A stretch of 64,000 bases of DNA from Theocolax elegans (GCA_026168455.1 CM047430.1:67185044-67249043); one strand, 5' to 3'; positions 27,641 through 41,330 are shown, counted from the first letter of the stretch. Notes: generated by a model not told the origin, from the letters alone. A program made the numbers and translations.

Positions 27641-27819
27641 GCAACGCACATGTTATATTGGGAACTTTGCGGCCGTTGTACAGCCGTTGCTATGCATCGA
27701 TGCTGCGAAAATCTATGAGCCAATCAGAGCGCGCGAGACTCCGGCCGGCCGCAAAAGTCGCTCTTCCCGTATCCATATGCGGCCGGGAAACACGTACTTT
27801 CGGCGGGGGGATTTCGTTT
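27641..27819. repeat. GC-rich insertion specific to copy B
   Basis: A 179-bp GC-rich block missing from copy A at 25348. It contains an inverted repeat (ACTTTGCGGCCG with CGGCCGCAAAAGT), CCGGCCGGCCGC, and a CCAAT-containing AGCCAATCAGAGCGCGC. TTAA flanks both sides (27637-27640 and 27818-27821), but the empty site in copy A is not exactly what a TTAA-specific (piggyBac-type) excision would leave. No terminal inverted repeats are seen. Confidence 0.7.
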
Positions 27820-28815
27820 AATTATTTCGTTTGCGCGCGTTCAATTCAAAATATTAATTTTTATTTTCATGACAGTTGCACGTTGTTATAGTTAATTTCG
27901 TAGGCAATAGCCTAAACTTCCCTCGTAGAAATCTTATCACAAATGTAACGTTTTTTAAGCCAAAAAATGGCCAAGTGTCATAAAATACCAAATAAATGCC
28001 CAATAAATGGCAAAATTAGAGTTTTATTTAACTTTCAAATGTTGAATTTCTACTAGGGTTACGATGCACGTAATCCTTGAATAAGAAATGACAAAGGTAA
28101 TCTCAAATTTCGGGTAAGAAAATATTCCAAACAATCCACGTAAGTTCGTGTGAACTCCGAGCGACATAACTATGAATATGGAACCAGCGACACGCGACAG
28201 TACGCCAGAAAGCGAAACGCAACGAAATAATTATAATCTAGACGTATATATCTGATAGAGCAATCGGTATTTGAAACGAAAAAAATAAAGCCGAAAAATT
28301 CTCTGAATTTAGAGGAGTACGTTATCAAATCCATGTAACGCACAACGGCCAACTGGTTTACTTGGACGGAGTCGCAGCGGTACAAAGTAATCCCGGCTCG
28401 TACGGAATGACAAAGCTGTCCTATCCATATTACGTATACGTACACACGTCCGACCGAAATCGCGCGCAACCCGGGCAATTAAAGAACGAAAAAGGAAAGA
28501 AAAAATAAATAAAAATATAAAGAAGTAGTAGTGGTGTGGATTTGATAAAATATACGTGTAGCGGTATCCTGGATGCATTCCTGAAAAAGCTTTCGAAACG
28601 CGCGTGAGAGTATTCGACTGGGCAGGTCCTAGTCAGAGAGAGGAGAAGAAGCGACGTTGCTGCAGCTCTCTCTCGGTTCTATCGATCGTACCGAGGGAGC
28701 TCTCGGGTAGGAGGGGACCCGTACCCGACCGCCTCTGTATACCAACGCGAACCCGGTATGTCTGTAGCTCCGGGGGGAGCTTGCACCACCGAGCTTACGC
28801 AGCCCCCTGGAATTT

Positions 28816-31800
28816 CCCCGTGGTGTGCTGCTGCTGCTGCTGCTGCCGCTGCCGCTGTTGCTGGTGGTGGTGCTGGTGGTGCTGCGACCAAGTGCGCCCG
28901 AAAAAGGGAGGTGCAAAATTCGTGCGCCAGCTGCGCCACTCTCGAGGATACTCGCTTTTCCGCCCTACCCTTCGCGCGTGCTCCACTATACACGTATATA
29001 TATATATTTTATTTTTTCCTCCTTTTTTCTTCTTCCTTTGCCTCTCCCTTGACTTTCACCATTCCGGCGTCTGGCTCGATAATACGCTCTCTCCCTCCGT
29101 CTATTTTCCGGGAGGGAGAGACAGAGAAAATTTCCCCTTTCGTACGCAGCTATAGGTATACGCGGTGTACACGTTCCCTCGGCAGTGAGGCTTGCCAGGG
29201 CCCACCCGCTAACGTCCAACTCTTGGAAATTACGTAAACAATATAGGAGTTGAGAAATAAGTTGCGGAAAGTATCATGGGGTGGGCTTACCGCTGAAACT
29301 TTAACATATTACGAGGGACGGAACTTTCGAGTGCAACTTTTCCTTTTTCCGAATCTTCGGGGTGTTTCGGGGGCTTCATTTGCTTCTGATGCCCAGGACT
29401 TTTAATTTTTTTTTCTTTTCTTTCCTTTCTTCTTTTTTTCTTTCAAGCTATACTATCTTTAGAATAATGATTTCGTAACTTGCAACGTACTTCTTCTTTA
29501 CAGAATTGTTTTGATTATTTTATTTAATGACGCTTTTTTAACAAATTATACCATTTCTCGGTTTTTGGAACTAAATTTAAATCACGCGTCCGACTGTTAA
29601 AACTATAATAATCAATACTTTTTTGCAAATGACATAATTAAACCAAATGAATTTCGATGGATATTAGTTAATATACAGAGACATTTTTATCACGGGATAC
29701 TTATTTTTCAGTCTTAAAAGCATTTTAACGGATGCTTATAATATCGACGTATATAAATGTAGAAATATTATTTACTGGACCTTAACGAATATAACTTTAA
29801 TTATTGTATGCCTTAATCATGGTTACATAAACTATCGAACGTTTCGCTCAAGCGTTCTATATAAACAAATATCGTACGGAATTGATCATTAAATGTAGTT
29901 GAATTTTTAGAAAAATATGTATATATACCGATCGCATATTACCACTAAATACGAAACTGGAAAAATAATTATGTTAATGTACCTCCGTAACGCACATAAA
30001 TATACGCGTGTACGTATAATAAAGTAACGCAAACTCACTTATATTCCGAATTGGATAAAATCTCTCAATAAAATATTCAATATACACTCTATAAGAATTG
30101 CATTTTATCGTTCAATTAACTAAATACTGCGCGTTTCGTCCGCGAATTATTGAAATCAAAGCATTCTGCTGAGTAAGTAACGTACCTTTATTTAAAAAAA
30201 AAAAGAAAAAGAGAAGCACCCTCGTAATTGTGGGAAAGATTTTAACCTTAATACCCTCATCTCATTACACCCGACCACCCAAATGGTCGAGCACTTTGCA
30301 TAAAACTATAATTTAAACTCTCGTTTAAAAAGCAAAAAAAAAATCTTATAACATATATACATATGCGTACAGATGAATATATATATACATATAGGAAGAG
30401 CACTTAGAAAAATAAGTAGCTCAGGTACACAGAGTCGTCGGTAAATAAAAGATAACCTCTGCGGGTGTACACCTCTTCATTTATACGAATACTGGATGAT
30501 GGCCGCGAAATCGTCTGGCTCGCGAAAAAGGAAAGAAGCTTTAAAAGGTACACCAGATCGACGAACGTGGCGCCTATGGGTACATGTCCATATCGATGTA
30601 TGAATAAAAAAGGAGACGTGCCTGACTGGCTGCCTCCCTGCCTCCCTGCCACTCGATGAATAAACAAGGAGCGTTTCGCAAGCGTGCAAAAGTTAGATCC
30701 TCTTGCACATATGTCTCCTACACCGGTTGTGTGGGTGGTCAGAACGCGCGCGTTGGCTTATTCGCTTCGAAGGTGTGGCTTTTTCCTTGCTCGCGGGACG
30801 CACTAAGAATAATAGAGAAATGGCGCATGAATTCTCCACTGATCGCTCGTGGGAATGGCAATCGATGGATTGCGTATATGTCTCTTTCTTCTTTTATTCT
30901 ATCGTTGTTTCTTTTTTCTTTTTATCTCTAATACGGAGTAGACGATTGCGCTGAGAGTAAGAAGATTGCTCGTTACTTTGCCGGAGCCGATCGTTTGGAT
31001 AAAATTCTCGTTTCTCGAAATTTCGTTATTGTACGTGACGCGCATTTCGTATCGGAATACGGATTTTACAGGAAAATATCATATTTTTGATTAGGCTATA
31101 CACTTCGTATCAAGCAATAATCATTCGAGGATTACAAGCATCCCTTTTGCGAATCAAATATCTTCTAGATATTAACTTACGATTATGTAATCCTAATCTG
31201 ACGTATCCAACATCGAGTTTCGTTAGACTATCGAAGCTATTTTTAATTTACATCGAAACGAAGAAAGTTATATACGTTAATTTTAAACGATATTAAGAAA
31301 ATTTAACAGATATACATCGGGAGTTATCATCATTATAATTACTTTTAATCCAAAGAATTAGCGTATTAGCTGTTACGACTTTATTAACGTTATACGTATA
31401 ACGAATCCGAACCGAAGTCTTCGTGAAATAATTTGATTAAAAATTTTAAAAATACGTAATGAAAATGTATCGCACTTACGTTCAATTTTGCAGGGAATAT
31501 ATTTAACATTATTAAAGAGCGGGATCGAAATTTAAAATTGTACTGTAAGCATAAAAAGGGCCAATGGAAATGTAAATGAAAGTCCGCGATATATATGACA
31601 AAATTTCGTTGGAATGAATTTTCAAACAACGTATACGCGGAGAGCGCAGAAAATTGCCACGCTCAAGAATTCAATTTCCAGTTTTTATAAATTTAAAGAT
31701 CGGACGAAGAAAAAAATAGAAAGAGAGAAAGATAAAGATAGAGAGAAAGGGAGAAAGGGAGAAAGGGAGAGCCCGTTGGTATAGACTTTCTTCGTTCCTT

Positions 31801-31830
31801 TTTTACAATTGTTATATACGACACAGAAGG
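28816..31830. other. noncoding DNA right of the duplication
   Basis: No gene. GC-rich to about 29230, then AT-rich. (GCCTCCCT)n is seen at about 30628-30650. A purine tract with (GAGAAAGG)x3 lies at 31719-31771. Confidence 0.6.
28827..28886. repeat. (CTG/CCG/GTG)n triplet tract
   Basis: Imperfect CTG, CCG and GTG triplets. On the minus strand this reads as poly-Gln/His, but the surrounding frame lacks any recognisable domain and I treat it as a noncoding triplet repeat. Confidence 0.8.
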
Positions 31831-34000
31831 CAATTCTTTCCCAGCGGGTTTTCTCCGTATAGAGAGAAACCGTCAGAGCGTAGCCGCGCCACCGTCGCTC
31901 CCTCGCAATTGCATTTCTCCGCCCTCGAGCCAGTCGTTGACGCTTTCTCTCTTTCCCTCTCGAGCTTCGCCCTGACGATCCAATTTATACGGAAGATTAT
32001 TCCGGCAACGTCGGGGCCAAAACGGGCTCGACTCGCTTCCTCCCTCCCAGTATCATTCTCTACCTTTCTCTATCTCGCTCTCTCTCTCTTTCTCTCTCTC
32101 GGCAAATCGGAGCAAAACGACACGAGACGAGAACGTCGATCCTCGACCCCTCAAAGTACGTATACGTATACGTGCATGTACATATATATACAGACGTACG
32201 TGCCTACCTACGACTAGTCTGCTAAATGCGTATAATATACCTTTACATATGTATGTGCTTGGTCGAGCCAGAGAAGCCAAATTCGAGGGTTCCGGTCGCG
32301 TCCGACCAGAACGCGTCTTTCCTCGCACGATATTGCTTGAATTTCTTCGGGAAATCCAGACTGAAAGATGATTCTATATATATACACACATATAGGTATA
32401 TGTGTACAGAGACACACACGTACACGTAGACCAATAGCTAGACCATTGGTTCTGCGTAAACAGGTCGATCGTACGTTGGTAATTTTCTCGTTTCGACCGA
32501 GCTTGCGACAATTGTACACTTTCCTCCTGTATTTATGTATACGAAAGTGGAGGAGGAACTTCGGCCCGTAACACAGGATAACATTCGTACATACATACAC
32601 CATTCCTCGAGGTATACGTAATACATTTACAACAGAATTTTCGCGCATCGAATTCCCACTTGGGATCGCAAATCTCCGCTCGACTATCGTTGTTATACGT
32701 ATATATGTGAAAGAATCTGTTTGCCTCGGCAGATTTTCCATTGAGAAAGTTTCTCTTTGCGAATTCGCTTATTCGAGGATACCGAGAGGAAATGTTTTCG
32801 AATCTATGGATAAGAACAAGATAGATATTCTTTCGGAGGTTTTCCAACTGTATGTATATATATGACCTTTATTTCGGTGTGCTCCCGTACTTTCAGACGT
32901 TCGAGATTTTCCTTATTTTGCTTAATGCAAATACCCTTCGAGAGGATGCGATTTAAACTTGGAAGAACCGAGATAATATCTATTCGAACAAAAACTGAGA
33001 AAATTATTTTATCTCGTACAAACGAGAAGTCTCCGAGCTCAAATGACTACGTCGTACCTTTATCAACGATGCAACTTTAAATTAAATCATTCCAACATTC
33101 TCTTTATCGTACGTTCTATTTTTCAACTATTTTGACGTATATCTTTATCTTTAATTGTATTAATCAACGAACTAAACTTTACATTTTTACGTAAAGTTTC
33201 AAATAATAACGGCTCCGTATACCCATTGTACTTTTCCCACGAATTGCAAGAAAGATTCGTTGAGTCTAACTTGTATATATATATATACCGAAATGAAAAA
33301 GTGAGTTACCGTGCTAAATCTTGACAAAAGTCCTTTACAAACCTTGTGCTCTCGGCAATTTAGATTCATCGAGGGAAAAGAAAATGTATATATTTTATCG
33401 AATCTACCGATCACACAACGTTGACTTCCAAAGAAGAATGCTGGCATATCGATCCTTGAATCGGAGAACGCGCCATTTATAACTAATGCATATTATTCTT
33501 GTTACGAAAAAAAAAATATATGAGATCACTTAGTGGAATAACGAAGACAGAAGCTTTTACTCAATAACCTTACATAAATATGATTTTCTAGATCCAGGTC
33601 ATTCGGTGCTTTGATCGTCTATTAACTTCCGAAAGATACGGTTAGATATATTTCTTTTATCTTTGTACAGATACCTTTCATCAATCGACATTTCCTGTGA
33701 CATTTTCGTTTTGAAAATCTGGTTTGTTTCAAATAAAACATTAGTCAAAACGTTCATTTTATAATTTTTAATTTAAAATATACTCAAACAAATAGAAAAT
33801 TCTAGTCGGTTCAACAATTTTTTTTTTCATGCAAAGTGCATTCGTTAATTGGTTTAGAACGCGAATCGTTGAAAGCATAGTAATTAAAGAATTTTTTACT
33901 TATACGCGATAAAAGATAAAAAAGAAAAATCAATAAAGTAACCTAGATACACACATTTTCGTATTTAAATATTCATGAGGGAAAAGGATAAACAAACGGT
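31831..34000. other. noncoding DNA, GC-richer at left
   Basis: CpG-richer with TC tracts at 31940-32100, then mixed and AT-rich. Overlapping antisense open frames at 32053-32741 are short, with no domain. Confidence 0.6.
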
Positions 34001-34240
34001 CGAGGATCGAAAGTAAATTGCAGTTTATGACAATGCGAAATATCAGAAGCGGAAAGAGGCGAGCGGCTCTCGGGGTTAGGTTGGTGCGGGTATTTTATGA
34101 GAGTTCCACCGACATAAACAAAGCGTACCGCAAGACGCGGCCAATAAATCGAGCGTACTCTCGCGCCATAAGTTGTCTAGGTCTAGGAAATGGCCGCTTA
34201 CTGTCGCGCTCTCCACTGGCACACTGAGTGAAGGATACTT
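34001..34240. promoter_or_regulatory. compact candidate enhancer island
   Basis: A 240-bp non-repetitive island of balanced composition between AT-rich stretches. It contains Hox-type TTTTATGAGAG (34093-34103), GACATAAAC and GGCCAATAAATCG, plus a GCCATAAG core near 34162. Its lack of simple repeats beside low-complexity neighbours suggests selective constraint. Function is inference. Confidence 0.3.
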
Positions 34241-37200
34241 ACACGACCCCATCATTTTTTTTCTTTTTTTTTTTCCTTCATGCATACACGCACGCACATC
34301 CCGCGATCGATCCCTTGATATTTTTACTTAAGTATCACTTTCTTTCTTCCCTTTTACCCTCATCCAATCTATCCTTCCGTTCTCATTTTTTCATTCTCTT
34401 TTTCACGCCATATTTTTATTTATTTCGTTTTATTTCCTCTTCGCTTCGCTCATCTAGCTAGATTAGAATCGATTACTCGCGAATTTATCGTGCAAAAAGA
34501 TTAATTTTATATTTATATACGTTGGTCGTATAATATTAATATATTTATTCATTTAAATTATATTTAAAACCGTTCAACTAATTATTAAAATCTAACAAGA
34601 TATGTGTAAATAAAAATTGCGATAAAATATTTGGTGTTTTATGATAATTAAAAAGAAAAGAATAATTTAACAAGCAGCTATTTCTAACGCTTCATCGAAA
34701 TGTTAATTGAGGATCCTTTAAGGAGGCTCAAAAGATCGGTTAGAGAGTTGAATGATTTTAGTCTCGTTTTTGAAACGAGCTCGAGACGATCGGTAACACT
34801 CTTTATTATATCGTTCCCCGCGCTCCTTATTACGTTGCTCTTGGAGTATTTCGAATCGTGCATGCCGTTGTTGTACTCATCCGCCGCCGACGCCGCCGCC
34901 GCCGCCTCGCAACATAAATTATAATACGCGAACGCGCACTAAGAGAGGTTAAATTTATTTTAACAACCCTGTATAATCTGGACGTATAAATTTCGGAACC
35001 GAGCGACGCTTCCATTTCGATTTTTCGTTTTTGATCTTGACTTCTTTGCGTATCACCTAATTACCAAGAAAATTTTACAAAATAGTCGGATTCGATGTAC
35101 ATATATATATACGTGTATGCATGTATGTACATGGAGGTGAAATGATTTATCAGTATATGTACTCGATGTTTTTCTTATTCTTATATTCCGTTTTTAACGT
35201 AGATGGTATGCGTTATTAAGACGGGAGAGTCGAGTTAATTAATTAATAACAAAAAGACGGTCGGTGGAATATTTTAATTAAAAGCTAGAAGTTGCAGGTC
35301 GAGGAAACCAACGAAAAAAGGAAAAGGGAAGAAAAAAAAAAGTAAAGTCAAACAAATTACATTCCGCGCAGCTCAGTGTTTAATTTAGCAACTTTATTAC
35401 ACGCATGCGAATCTCGTAAAATCTCGTTTGCACACACGTGTCGCACACTATTTTCACCATATTCTCGGGGACTTTCGGAATATACACATGTATACACACA
35501 TATCGAAAGTAAGAATCTTATTAATTAAAGCAGTTAATCCGGTGAATTTATTTGCGTTTCACCGATTCCGGCCGTGTATTATCGTACCTTCCCTAACGCC
35601 CGAGAGCGCCTTTCCATTTTTACAACTTATTCTCAAAGAATTTTTGTGCACGTATATTCGCGCTTGTGTGCGTGTATACCCGCGCGTGCAGGCGGACGTG
35701 CAAAACTATCAGTTTGCGAATATTATGGAACTTGTCTCTCTCTCTCTCTCTCTCTCTGTCTTCCGCGGCGAGAAACTCCGAGTGGTTATCTCGTGGCCTC
35801 CCATTTGTTATAGCTTTACAGGACACTGCGTCCAACGTTTTCTCCATATTATAAAACAGACTGGCTAAGCCGTCGAGCAATTTATTCTACCTCTCTTCTC
35901 CTGCGAAATAAGAAAAATAATGATATGCAAATATCGCCTCTCAAGGGATTACTATTATTAAAGGATTTTTCATTCGTTTCGATATGCAAATATCTTTGCG
36001 TCGGGGGGGTTTTGTGCCCAACGCTCAGACAACGATCCGACGGGAAACGCCGCGCCCATTTTTCCTTCTAGCGCTCATCTTTCCTTTTTAAAGATGTTTG
36101 TTTATCGTCGCATTGTTTGCAAACTTCCGAGATAATTTTTCAAGTTTAAGATCTTCGGTTACTCGTCATTTTTATTATACCCGTCGTATCTTAACGCTTC
36201 GGTGTTTTTACGGTTATTTTGCGAGCGACATTTAAAATTAGCGAAACATCTTCTGCTGGCCTTTTTTTTCCGCGATCAGTGCAATTATATTTATAAAACG
36301 CCAACTTGGTTATTTTATGCGATATTTTATTGATAGTTATATGCTCGTTTACTTTGTAAGTTTTACGCGATATTATGTGCTTTACGCGAGTGTAAAGCTT
36401 TTTTTTGTTAATAAATTTATTACAACGTTGTACGAATGGCGATTCGCGTAAATAAAATCGATTTATTTTCTAATTAAACCGGTTAATTGTATAGATTTTC
36501 AATGCATACGTATGTATTTAAACTGTTTTTCCACTTCGATTGAACATTATAATTTTTTCCCCCTTTTTTTACGTTCGATACGAAAAAGTGAAATCGGTTT
36601 ATCGCTACTTTATAATTTACCCTAGTCATATTTTTGAAAATTTAATTAGATTTTTGTTTCCAAACAATTGGTATTAATATCGAAATGAATTTATTTGCGT
36701 TTAATTCACAGTTAGACCGGTACGAGCAGTTTTAAATAAATTGCTCGATAATAAGTTTAAATTAAAATGCAAAACGTACGCGAATAGCGCGATATTTTAA
36801 CTTGACGATCGTAATAAAATAACTCGGAACTGACAAAATGTATTCTTAAAGAAGAGTTAAATGTTAAACGTAGAGGCGTTTAAAATTTATTCGATAACAC
36901 ACGTATAGGAACATCTTGAAACTTCGGATAAAACAAACGAACGTCTTTAAAACTTCAAAAATAGCTTTCTCTCTTTCTTCGGCAAACAAAAGTAACGCGT
37001 TAACTCTCGTGCTTCACGCGAAAGGAGGAACTTCACGAACGTACGTACTTGCACACAGACACACACATTCACACACACGCGCGATAGTTAAAAAATTTGC
37101 AACCACACGTTTGAGACCCTTGAAGGAAACACTCGAGCGTAAACACCTCGTTTCACCAAGACCGCGAGAAAACTTATGCTCGTATATTTAAGAAGAAAAA

Positions 37201-37430
37201 GAAATAAGAAAAGAATACGGGCACTAGAACAAATCTCCTCATTGGCTTCTCGTCTTGTAGCTACACTTATAGTTAATTTCACTTTCATAGCCACTTAAAC
37301 GGAAGGTTATGCTCGGCATCGACGTTATTTCAGCGTCGGACGACTTTTGCACGGTTTCTCGTCGTCTAACGTTCTCGTCACGAGGAACGGCCAAAAAAAC
37401 GAACCCAAGTGAATTTATACGCGAGTGTCT
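34241..37430. other. AT-rich noncoding DNA
   Basis: No gene. A (CCG)n tract lies at 34881-34906 and (TC)n at 35734-35757. A duplicated POU-octamer 14-mer at 35922-35994 is described separately. Confidence 0.6.
35922..35994 (+). promoter_or_regulatory. paired POU-octamer repeat
   Basis: GATATGCAAATATC occurs at 35922-35935 and 35981-35994, a 59-bp spacing. Each contains the perfect POU octamer ATGCAAAT, and the 14-mer has GATAT/ATATC dyad ends. An enhancer bound by Nubbin/Pdm-type POU factors is possible. Confidence 0.4.
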
Positions 37431-37640
37431 GGTAGGAACCTCGCGTGTCTCTGACGCAATCGCGTGCGAATTCCAATGATTTTTGAGTAAAGCCGCCTGC
37501 GAGCCGACGCCGCCATTGCGTTTGCCGTCGCGTCACGATCATGGCTCGCGTGGTGCGGCGCTCCCCTTGGCTCTTCTATCTCGCCTCGACAAAATGAACG
37601 GAGTTGCTGCTGCTTCTCCTCATTCTCCTCTGAAACACAT
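37431..37640. promoter_or_regulatory. small CpG-rich island
   Basis: GC-rich with GCCGCC/GCCAT cores near 37507-37520. An open frame at 37483-37719 runs from here into AT-rich DNA and has no recognisable domain, so I do not call it a gene. Confidence 0.25.
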
Positions 37641-40600
37641 ATTTAATATTTACCATTTCTCTTCTAAATTCATTTTTTATAATCTCTGTACGTTATATTA
37701 TATTATATTATTTTATTAGCTGCTTGCTATTGCATTATATTGTACATTTTATAATATGTACTCGCATATGACGAGCAAGTTTGATATTATTTAATAATTT
37801 AATGAAAGTAATAGAAAAAAATTTAACGAGAATGCTTTGAATAAACCACAAAATTATGATTACAATAAATCTGTAATAGATTAGTATATTTTTACCCTGC
37901 AGATTATACTGATTTTTAAAATTTCATGGTTGATTTGTGAAATCTGTAGAAATCAAAGCATTTATGTAATGCTATTAATCAAAAACTTGTCGTTTAATAA
38001 AAAATTTACAGCATGTTCATACTGATAGTCAAAAAATGCTTTCGATTAATCTAAAACTGATCAAATTCTGCTACAAATACATACAATACATAAAGAATAG
38101 AATAAATCTATTTTTTTTTGCATTTTCATAATAAATTTGTATACTAATACCTTTTATGTAAGAAATTTTTAATTAATTGATAAAAAATATTTATTATGGA
38201 TCACTTTTTATTTATTTATAACCCACATATATTTATGTGCATCAAATACTAATAGTAACAAGCACTCGCGCGTCATCAGAAATTTATTTTTTGTAAAAGA
38301 ATCCACGAAATTTATGTACTCGAATGTTTAATTTACAGATCTCGCGGTTAACAGATCGATATTATTTTAGTTTTGTCTTGTGCAGTGGTAACGTTTTTTT
38401 ATTGTATACAAAGTATACATTTCCGAGAAAATATTGAAGCACTTAGCGTAGCTATAATTAGCTAGATTAAAAGTATCCTTCCAATATAAAACACTAGGGG
38501 GGACGGAGTGTAAGAGAGATTTTTAGTAGTCTTAGAAGATTTCAAGTTCACGAATGTTAAAAATCACTTTAAAAACATCGCCGAAAAATGCAGGCAAAGC
38601 TGTTCCGCGTGTCTTCGGGCTCGTTAACTCGGTCATTTCGGCGAGTCATTCCCGACGCCTCGGGAAAAAAGAGTTTATGAGTGTAATAACTCGACATGCT
38701 ATTTCCACTTGTGTCTCAACGATTGAAAATTCAACGTTTACGATCGGCCGACGACGTCACGATCAAATTCTTCCAAAGTGAATAATAATAATTTCGGGCA
38801 AGGTTCATTTTTGACGGTACGAATGGTTTGTTTCCGTCGTAAATTATAATTTTATTTAATTTTAGAAAAAAAATGTACACTTGCACTTCTCAGTTTTAGT
38901 ACATGGGATTTGAAACAATGGAGTTTCCTGGGTTACCGTAAACAGTTTTAGTTCGATGTTTTGAAACGAATATCTCGGTAATTGTGAGCGAAGAATAAAT
39001 ATTTAATCAATGTTTACCAAATATTTATAGTTGCGCCAGTGTCGATACAAGAATATTGCGTTAATCGTCATTATATAATGTACATATATAGTTGAGAAAT
39101 AAAATGTAAATTATATTAAGAAAAGAAAATGAGTTAATACCAATAGTTAAACAAACCGCAGTACATTTCGTAAATAATGAGTAAATCACTGAAAATTATT
39201 TGATTTTCTTATTTAATCGTAAGTTGCCCTTGCCTTTCAAGTTTCCCAAGAGCCGAAATTCCACGGACGAGTTTTCCATATAGCCAATGTGCTCGCACTA
39301 CAAATATAACTACGCCTTGGTATTTTTAGCGGTTCCCCGAACGAAATAGACGTTCTCAAAGTCGTTGTCGGAGAGATTCGACGACGGGTCATGGAGGCCT
39401 CAACCCCTTACAAAGTCGCTATTTACAGCGGCTGTAAACCTCGAACTTTCACCCAACCCTTTTTTTCTCTTTCTCCGTCTTTCTCCTTTTTTGTGTGTAC
39501 GCGCCGAAAGAGCTAATCCGCGCCTGTGGTGTCTGTCCTAAAATGCACTTTCTCTTGCATTCTTTCACGCGGACTCATATACAGTGTCGAAGGAAAAAAA
39601 TTTTTTTTTCTTAGATAAATATCTATAATACTAAGAACGTACGACAGCTGCCACATACTTCTTTTACTTAACATGATTTTCTTTTTAACATGCATCTTGT
39701 GAAAAACGCGTTGAATAACAGGATGATGCTCGAAATGTCAGTCTAATGAAAGATGTTTACTTTTAAATGTAAATCACGACCGTTAGTTTGCGTAGCTGTT
39801 GTTACAATTATACGATCTTGGATTACTTTTTTTTTCCCGTTCGTTTCCGAGAATTCGAGTTACAATTATATATATCATAACAACATTATAATTATATATT
39901 TATAATAAATAAATATAAAACGTAATTAACGGAAAAAAGATTAATTTAATTTTTTTACTTTCAGATTCGTTCCTAAAGGAGACAAATCGCTCATTCTTCA
40001 AGATCCAGTTTAGGTGAGTTTTTACGACAAGTCGTAAACTGCGAATTTTTTATACATCCGTGCATTTTTTTTATTCCGGTATCGTACGTCTATCTCTATC
40101 GAAAAGATGTGTTAATGAATCAAAAAACGGAGCTTGAAAAGAAAATTCGAGAAACAAAAATCGTGTATGGATATTGGCGTTGGTAAATATTTAATTTTAC
40201 GTGTACGAGACAAAAAATCGAAGGATGAAAATCCAATTGATTCAAGATAGAGTGAAGTTACGGACCCTTGTAACGTTAACCAACGAGAAAAATTGTTTCT
40301 TCACTTATAAAGTTCTGAATTGATAGCGCATCAACTTATTCGTGTTTAATTCTATACATAAACGCGCACGTATGCTCAACGCGATGATTATCAGGTATGA
40401 AATAGATGCGCTTCCCTAAAATCCACCAAGGAATTCGATCGCTATATAGGAAACGATCGCCGCGATTAAAATGCAAAGATAATTTTTCGAGTCAGTAAAA
40501 ATTATTAACGCGTGTAGCTGTAAAACGAGCGCACCACTCGTGACCACTTAAATGAGTTTTATGATTGCGATAAACACGAAAACAAGCGCAATAAAAAAAA

Positions 40601-41330
40601 TAGCGATTAAGAACGCAAAGTACAATGAATCGTCCTATAAATTATTGCACTATTATAAGAATCTGTGTTAAACATTTGATTTTTAAACACATTATTAAAA
40701 TTGCTTGCATTTTCACAAATGGATTTAAAATTTTATTGTAATTTTTGTCACACTTAAAATTTTCTATATATATATATCCGTCGTTTGGGTATAGTATAAT
40801 TGAAATTGTTTGTTTATACAGTACGAATTTCGTGCAACATTTTTTAATACTTTTCTCGCTATTATGTAAAATATATATACCGTTTGCCTTGAATTACCTC
40901 GCGTTCGAGATAACCAACGTTAAAAATTTGCAATTTTAACTTGAAATAGTAAACATAATCATTTATAATAACATTTAATTACAAAATTGAGGATATTTTG
41001 ACTAATTATTACTGGTTCGCGTATCTACATATACCCTCGAATTGTTGTAATCTAATCTGAAATATAAGGTTACGGTAAATTTAAAAATTATCCATCATCT
41101 GTAAATACGCGATAAAAAAAATAAAAATGATAAAAGTTAAAGAGTTATTATTATTTACGGGAGATAAGAGTGCAATTATTATGAAAAATTATTCTAAAAT
41201 ATTCAACTAATTGGGCGCATATCCAACCGCAAGAGTGAGAAGACAAGAGTAAAATTTCGGTGGGTTGGATGAGAGAAAAGAGAAAAGCACAAAGTAAAAA
41301 GGAGGTGTACCCCCAATGTAGGAATATTCT
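37641..41330. other. AT-rich noncoding DNA
   Basis: No gene. A weak inverted 10-mer (AATGCTTTGA near 37832, TCAAAGCATT near 37954) may mark a degraded small element. TTTTATGATT lies at 40557-40566. Confidence 0.6.

Larger units (their letters stand above)
26345..28815. repeat. tandem duplication, copy B (longer)
   Basis: The 2471-bp second copy of the block at 24392-26346. It carries two additional segments, 26802-27136 (hairpin-rich) and 27641-27819 (GC-rich). It continues naturally into the CTG-rich tract at 28827, so copy B looks like the version in its native right-hand context, whereas copy A breaks off at the same point and restarts. Confidence 0.95.

Noticed and set aside
25702..28578. 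Identical 102- and 89-codon frames in both duplicate copies
   Set aside because: Identity follows from the recent DNA duplication, not from selection on a protein; the two frames also overlap each other.
28759..29155. CTG/CAG tract read as poly-Gln/His coding exon
   Set aside because: No flanking domain, and all frames through the tract give low-complexity peptides; kept as a triplet repeat only.
37483..37719. 78-codon open frame in a small CpG island as a first exon
   Set aside because: Only the first part is GC-rich, the rest is AT-rich low complexity, and no domain or convincing splice donor is visible.
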